Below, in pieces: positions 60,229 to 64,000 of a stretch of 64,000 nucleotides of DNA; within the stretch, counting starts at the first letter, position 1; each line of letters opens with the position of its first letter. This stretch comes from Maridesulfovibrio sp. (GTDB lineage: Bacteria > Desulfobacterota > Desulfovibrionia > Desulfovibrionales > Desulfovibrionaceae), in contig NZ_OY787459.1 in assembly GCF_963678865.1 (NCBI RefSeq), positions 2,136,501 to 2,200,500 on the forward strand. Reading direction: 5' to 3'. A program made the translations under genes and the position numbers. The notes beneath the pieces were generated by a model. It did not search any database. It saw only the letters and a program-made list of their open reading frames with translations, and was not told the origin of the DNA.

Positions 60229-62220
60229 ATGAAGACACCCGGCATTAAAACAGCCAAGAGACTATCAGCCTTTTTCTTGATAGTGATCACTTGCTTTGCT
60301 AGTTCAGCATGGGCGGGCAGCAATCCGTATTACTCAATGTCACCTAAAAAAAACTACGTCCCCGTTGTTCTGGCCTTTGCTGCCTGCAAAATGACTAACG
60401 GGACAGAAGCGACCAACACAGTTACTTATTCATATGTAAACGGAACTTCAATCAGCAAATCTTTTTCAGATAAAAGTCAGGATGTTGATTCCCCGGCAAC
60501 AACTTATTACGTGAAGCCGGGCACTTGGAAAGTAGAGCTGGAAAACACCTGCATTAAACAGACACTGAATACATATATCAATATAAGCAATGGAACATGG
60601 GAATACGCCAAGGGCTGCAACAAAACATCTACAAATGCTGATTGCGATGCCGGGCATCTCATGCCTCCGCTACCCACTTCCAATCAGCCGGGCGGACCGA
60701 ACTTGACTCCGGGCTGCCAGCAGAACCACTTTACACCTCCGCCACCGCCTCCACTTGTCTGCAGCGACAACACTTCCAACACGGAGTGGGACGATGACCG
60801 TATCACCATCACCAATAACTGCGCGGATGATGCTTATATTGTAATAACTCCTCCAACTGCCGATAACTCATATCAACAACCTAATCTGAAACTTTGGAAG
60901 ATGGCCGCTAACAAGGCCGGGATGGAAGATATGTATGCCAACCCCAATGACCTGAGTTCAGCACTCATGTTCCGTAAAAAACTTCCTTCGGGGCAAAGTA
61001 TGAACATCCCTGTTCCGGAAGGAGGCATAGCCTCGGGCAATATCGGAGTCCTGCTTAACTGTCAGCAGGATCCCACCGGAATCGGCTGGCCCGGCAACTG
61101 TACAATCGGCGCAGTTCCGGGAACAGCAAGCACTGGAGTGGGTACTATACTTGAATACTCAGCAGGCTGCACATACACGACTGATGAAGACAGAAAAACA
61201 AAATGTACTATAAACCCATCTTCCAACTTACAATACTGCATGGGTGGCGCGGATTACTATGACATAAGTATGGTAAACGGATTCAGTGTTCCCATGAATG
61301 CCACAGTACAAAACAGCACAGACTATAAGTGCAACGTCTCAGAAATTAACGGAGTTACCGATTTATTCGACTGCCCCACGGAGAACAGCACAACAATATC
61401 AGCAAAAGGTAAAAATGTAATACACTACGAGAGCTCTCAACTGAACCATGGTATCAAACTAAACATAAGCAATAACGCTACAGTAAAAGGCCGGGCAGCC
61501 TGTATAACCCCGGCGCAATGGCTCAATGCCGGAGGGCAGAACCCGAAGAACACACAAACCGTAGCTCTCGGCAAGGATCCGGTGGAATTGAATGAACTCA
61601 GTATTGCAGACTGGTATGCATGCAACGGCATCCCCGCCGGTCAGGATTCGGGAGATCCTTCAACATGCACAGGACCGGGGTGTGGAGGTCCGCAATGCGC
61701 AATAGGTCCCGATGGCGTAATCAACACTTATAATACGGCAAACCTGATCGCAGGAAAGGGTATACCGTACACTAATTATGTAAAATATCTAAAGGCTATC
61801 GGAGTAGACGGATATGCATGGCAATTCAACGACGATGCATCCACCCTGCTCTGCAAGAAGGCCGGCGCACCAATACATTTGACACTCTGCCCAGGTCCCC
61901 AAGGTCAAAAGCCTTATAGACAGCAGGCATGGACATTCAACGGCAAAAAGTGCGTTCCTTCTGCACAAAAAAACGAACTGGGATACTTTAATACCCTACT
62001 CGACTGCATGAAAAGTAATTACTACTACACTTGCCAGCAGGAAGAGGTCAAAAAGTTCGGTCCCGACAACGCAGTTGTTTCCGCGAAACTCAACTACTGC
62101 AAACCTTACAAAGCCAAAAATGATCCCACCGCCGTCAGCGATGGCCTTCCTCTCCAGACTTATGAACAATGTATGCAGCATGAAGCTCAATGCCAGAAGT
62201 TCGGCCCTGAAACGCCATAA
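60229..62220 (+). CDS. Secreted protein with thaumatin-like domain
   Basis: A 663-aa Cys-rich exported protein. The signal peptide ends ASSAWA-GSN (about residue 29). An N-terminal beta-rich domain (about 45-145) and a proline linker (TPPPPPP) are followed by a thaumatin-like domain, about 190-555. It opens RITITNNCADDAYIVITP, has the family motif ADYYDISMVNGFSVPMNATV at 341-360, and closes YAWQFNDDASTLLCKKAGA...LTLCP, as thaumatins do. About 100 further residues carry paired cysteines. The ATG at 60229 has a G8 Shine-Dalgarno; the open frame from 60094 lacks one. It is divergent from the type II secretion operon and may be its substrate. Confidence 0.72.
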   Translation: MKTPGIKTAKRLSAFFLIVITCFASSAWAGSNPYYSMSPKKNYVPVVLAFAACKMTNGTEATNTVTYSYVNGTSISKSFSDKSQDVDSPATTYYVKPGTWKVELENTCIKQTLNTYINISNGTWEYAKGCNKTSTNADCDAGHLMPPLPTSNQPGGPNLTPGCQQNHFTPPPPPPLVCSDNTSNTEWDDDRITITNNCADDAYIVITPPTADNSYQQPNLKLWKMAANKAGMEDMYANPNDLSSALMFRKKLPSGQSMNIPVPEGGIASGNIGVLLNCQQDPTGIGWPGNCTIGAVPGTASTGVGTILEYSAGCTYTTDEDRKTKCTINPSSNLQYCMGGADYYDISMVNGFSVPMNATVQNSTDYKCNVSEINGVTDLFDCPTENSTTISAKGKNVIHYESSQLNHGIKLNISNNATVKGRAACITPAQWLNAGGQNPKNTQTVALGKDPVELNELSIADWYACNGIPAGQDSGDPSTCTGPGCGGPQCAIGPDGVINTYNTANLIAGKGIPYTNYVKYLKAIGVDGYAWQFNDDASTLLCKKAGAPIHLTLCPGPQGQKPYRQQAWTFNGKKCVPSAQKNELGYFNTLLDCMKSNYYYTCQQEEVKKFGPDNAVVSAKLNYCKPYKAKNDPTAVSDGLPLQTYEQCMQHEAQCQKFGPETP

Positions 62221-62256
62221 GATAAACAAAAACGCAAGCAGAACAGCTTAATAAGG

Positions 62257-62305
62257 TGTGGTTGCAGAATACTAAAAGATGTATTCTGCAACCACATTTC
62301 TTTTT
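62257..62305 (+). terminator. Rho-independent terminator of the thaumatin-like gene
   Basis: A perfect 16-bp stem (62257-62272 with 62281-62296) with an 8-nt loop, followed by TTTCTTTTT. Confidence 0.92.
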
Positions 62306-62478
62306 ATGGAGACAACGATTCTATTTCGGGCCGATCTTTCAGCTTGTCGGGGTTGCCCCGGATACACGCAGCTTAAATAAATTCATCATAAGTATAGCTG
62401 CCGATGGAATCACCCCGGAACCGGGGATTATTTTTCTCCCGATTGAGAGCAGCATCACAATCCATATTTTCTCCAAAT

Positions 62479-62518
62479 AAAAAGTCTCACAATGTGACAC
62501 CACATTGTGAGACTTTTT
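62479..62518. terminator. Bidirectional rho-independent terminator
   Basis: A perfect 18-bp stem (62479-62496 with 62501-62518) with a 4-nt loop, A5 on the left and T5 on the right. It probably serves the minus-strand genes that end at 62596. Confidence 0.85.
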
Positions 62519-62595
62519 ATTTATATTCAGGCGGTAAGGATCGAAATTGGACTCCCGGCCAGCCGCTTGCTAATTCTTTGGAGGAAAAACAAATT

Positions 62596-63057
62596 TTACA
62601 ATGTTTCTAATCTCAAAGCACTCTTAGCTAATCTGATATTTTCACGCTTCTCCATATCGAGAAGTCCCTGAAACGCTTCACTTACATCGTCAGGAATATC
62701 ATTCTGGATCATGGCTTCATAGGTTTCCAGCAGGCACTTATCCAAATCAATGGCAACTTTCATTACCTCTTGAGTCGTCATCTCCGGGCCTAATTCTGCA
62801 CTGAAAAACGGAGAGAGGTCACATTCCTTATGCACATACATAAACCATGTATTCAAGATGTGCTCGGAAAGAGAATCTTCATACTCATCCATAATAGCCA
62901 CAAGGTGGTCATGGTGACGACTCATGTAGTCCAATAAAAGCTTAACCCGTTCCTTTTCAACCTTATCAGAAAGTTCCTTATAGAAGGAACCAAGCCTCTT
63001 GTGAAAAGCCTTGGTCTGTTCAATCACATCTTTTGCGGTCTGGACATTTGGCGTCAT
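62596..63057 (-). CDS. Small helical cytoplasmic protein, function unknown (ferritin-like?)
   Basis: A 153-aa protein that looks all-helical and charged. HHDHLVAIMDEYED (about 47-60) could supply metal ligands, and the four-helix spacing recalls ferritin-like or hemerythrin-like bundles, but the ExxH pairs are not clear. Not recognised. It lies 20 nt after nqrM on the same strand and is the last gene before the terminator. Confidence 0.5.
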   Translation of the reverse strand: MTPNVQTAKDVIEQTKAFHKRLGSFYKELSDKVEKERVKLLLDYMSRHHDHLVAIMDEYEDSLSEHILNTWFMYVHKECDLSPFFSAELGPEMTTQEVMKVAIDLDKCLLETYEAMIQNDIPDDVSEAFQGLLDMEKRENIRLAKSALRLETL

Positions 63058-63077
63058 ATCAATTCTCCTGATCGCTG

Positions 63078-63281
63078 TTACAGCGGTTTAAGTGACGAAT
63101 GTTTTTTATCTATAAGCTTCTTATCGAAATCATATTTCCCGCACCTGCAACCTGAACCGTCTCCGGCTTGAACGGAGCCCTGACAGGAACCACGGATGCA
63201 GTTTCGTTTAAAAATAACTCCGATAGCCAACGCCAAAAACACAAGACCAAAAACAGCGGCTGCCATCAAAATAGTTTCCAT
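63078..63281 (-). CDS. nqrM: Na+-NQR maturation factor NqrM
   Basis: A 67-aa small protein: one TM (about 3-25, ILMAAAVFGLVFLALAIGVIF) then KRNCIRGSCQGSV...GCRCGKYDF, matching NqrM, which helps insert Fe into the Na+-translocating NADH:quinone reductase. The start at 63281 has GAGGAG seven bases upstream; the open frame reaches 63296. It follows apbE by 11 nt, the usual pairing. Confidence 0.85.
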   Translation of the reverse strand: METILMAAAVFGLVFLALAIGVIFKRNCIRGSCQGSVQAGDGSGCRCGKYDFDKKLIDKKHSSLKPL

Positions 63282-63292
63282 GAAATATCTCC

Positions 63293-64000
63293 TCAATTCA
63301 TTTTTTCGTGTTGAGGGAAATCGCCAGTGGCAATTTCAGATAATCCATCCGGGGTTTTCACAATGAAAAAAGCGGACAGGTTGCATTCCTTAGCCAATGC
63401 AATTCCTCTTTCCGGGCCAAGCACGGTTAGACCGGTGGCAAATGCATCGGCTCTGGAGCAAGTTTCATCCACGACACTTACCGATACGAGTGTGTGCTTA
63501 ATCGGACGTCCGGTGCTGGGATCAATTATATGTGAATATCTTTTACCGTCTACCTCGTAATAGTTGCGGTAATCGCCTGATGTCGCCATGGCTTTACCCG
63601 AAAGACTGATTAGGGCCTGTACGGAACGCTCCATGCTCACTGGTTTCTCAACTGCAATACGCCACGGCTGATTCCCCGGCTTTTCACCTCCGGTCCTTAT
63701 CTCTCCACCGATCTCAACCATAAAACTGGAGATACCGCTGACTTTAAGCCATGAGCTGACTGCATCCACGCAATAACCTTTGGCAATAGCTGCCAGGTCA
63801 AGGGTCAAGGTCGGAGTGAGTTTTTTAAGAGCAGGAGGATTAAAACGGACTTCAATCAGATCAGATCCGACATTTGCCATTGCCGCTTTGATTTCATCCT
63901 CAGACGGAATAATTTCGGGTCTTTTATCGGGACCGAATCCCCATAGGTTGACCAAAGGTGCGACGGTAATATCAAAAGCACCACCGGTAATCTGGTTAAC
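63293..64000 (-). CDS. apbE: FAD:protein FMN transferase ApbE (5' end outside window)
   Basis: A partial gene that runs off the window edge; 235 residues are visible. The frame stays open to the last base (VNQITGGAFDITVAPLVNLWG, the typical ApbE core), so the N-terminal signal/lipobox is missing. LAAIAKGYCVDAVSSWL, SFMVEIGGEIRTGG, GKAMATSGDYRNYYEVDGKRYSHIIDPSTGRP and SRADAFATGLTVLG are ApbE motifs. It attaches FMN to Thr residues of NqrB/C or Rnf subunits. With NqrM it suggests nqr genes upstream, outside this window. Confidence 0.92.
   Translation of the reverse strand, partial: VNQITGGAFDITVAPLVNLWGFGPDKRPEIIPSEDEIKAAMANVGSDLIEVRFNPPALKKLTPTLTLDLAAIAKGYCVDAVSSWLKVSGISSFMVEIGGEIRTGGEKPGNQPWRIAVEKPVSMERSVQALISLSGKAMATSGDYRNYYEVDGKRYSHIIDPSTGRPIKHTLVSVSVVDETCSRADAFATGLTVLGPERGIALAKECNLSAFFIVKTPDGLSEIATGDFPQHEKMN

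Larger units (their letters stand above)
62221..62595. other. Intergenic region with two terminators
   Basis: 375 nt between convergent genes. It contains the two terminators annotated separately. The stretch 62306-62478 and that after 62519 hold no recognisable gene or RNA. Confidence 0.6.

Noticed and set aside
62525..62590. Possible tRNA or attachment-site remnant
   Set aside because: The stretch has a GGACTCCCGGCC segment but no cloverleaf or CCA end could be built.

Overview
The window looks like the chromosome of a sulfate-reducing member of the Desulfovibrionaceae, probably a marine one (Maridesulfovibrio-like). This is inferred from gene content: a selenocysteine formate dehydrogenase operon with [FeFe] hydrogenase, a Dld-II type D-lactate dehydrogenase, a SLC13-type anion (sulfate?) permease, NhaB, an NqrM/ApbE pair pointing to a Na+-NQR, and many sigma-54 activators. 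No rRNA, tRNA, insertion sequence, phage or CRISPR array was seen.

Layout. 0-9 kb, + strand: a glycerophosphodiesterase, a large PHP-like membrane protein, a PP2C phosphatase and a three-gene Fbp/Afu-type ABC importer, probably for a phosphate-bearing solute. 9-11 kb: two family-2 glycosyltransferases. 11.3-16.1 kb: a HAMP histidine kinase and sigma-54 response regulator meeting tail-to-tail an unusual Lon-type protease that carries a receiver domain inside it. 16.6-20.9 kb: a stress-protein-like gene, a SLC13 permease with RCK_C domains and NhaB, preceded by paired inverted repeats that may be activator sites. 21-24.8 kb: Dus, a hotdog thioesterase and a sigma-54 activator with a Cys-rich GAF-like domain. 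24.9-29.5 kb, - strand: a livJHMGF transporter with a sigma-54 promoter and upstream palindromes. 29.8-33.6 kb: ATC hydrolase, cysteine desulfidase, RidA and an orphan transporter, which make sense together as thiol/amino-acid catabolism.

33.6-40.8 kb, - strand, is one tight operon: fdhF (in-frame UGA = Sec), a four-cluster ferredoxin, [FeFe] hydrogenase, a second four-cluster ferredoxin, then a PAS histidine kinase and its sigma-54 response regulator. The subunit set matches a hydrogen-dependent CO2 reductase (HDCR)/formate-hydrogen lyase, with its own regulators and a sigma-54 promoter plus tandem palindromes upstream. 41.2-46.3 kb: Dld-II and two tandem YkvI-family permeases. 46.8-47.7 kb: a DsbA-like lipoprotein.

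47.8-60.0 kb, - strand: a complete type II secretion operon, in which the GspM/PilO-like protein is fused to a periplasmic NMT1/SsuA-type solute-binding domain and ends in a His pentapeptide repeat. Divergent from it is a secreted 663-aa protein with a thaumatin-like domain, a candidate substrate. The window closes with a small helical protein, NqrM and a partial ApbE.

The items most likely to be undescribed are the receiver domain inside Lon, the GspM/solute-binding-protein fusion, the thaumatin-like protein beside the secretion operon, and the self-contained HDCR-plus-regulator operon.
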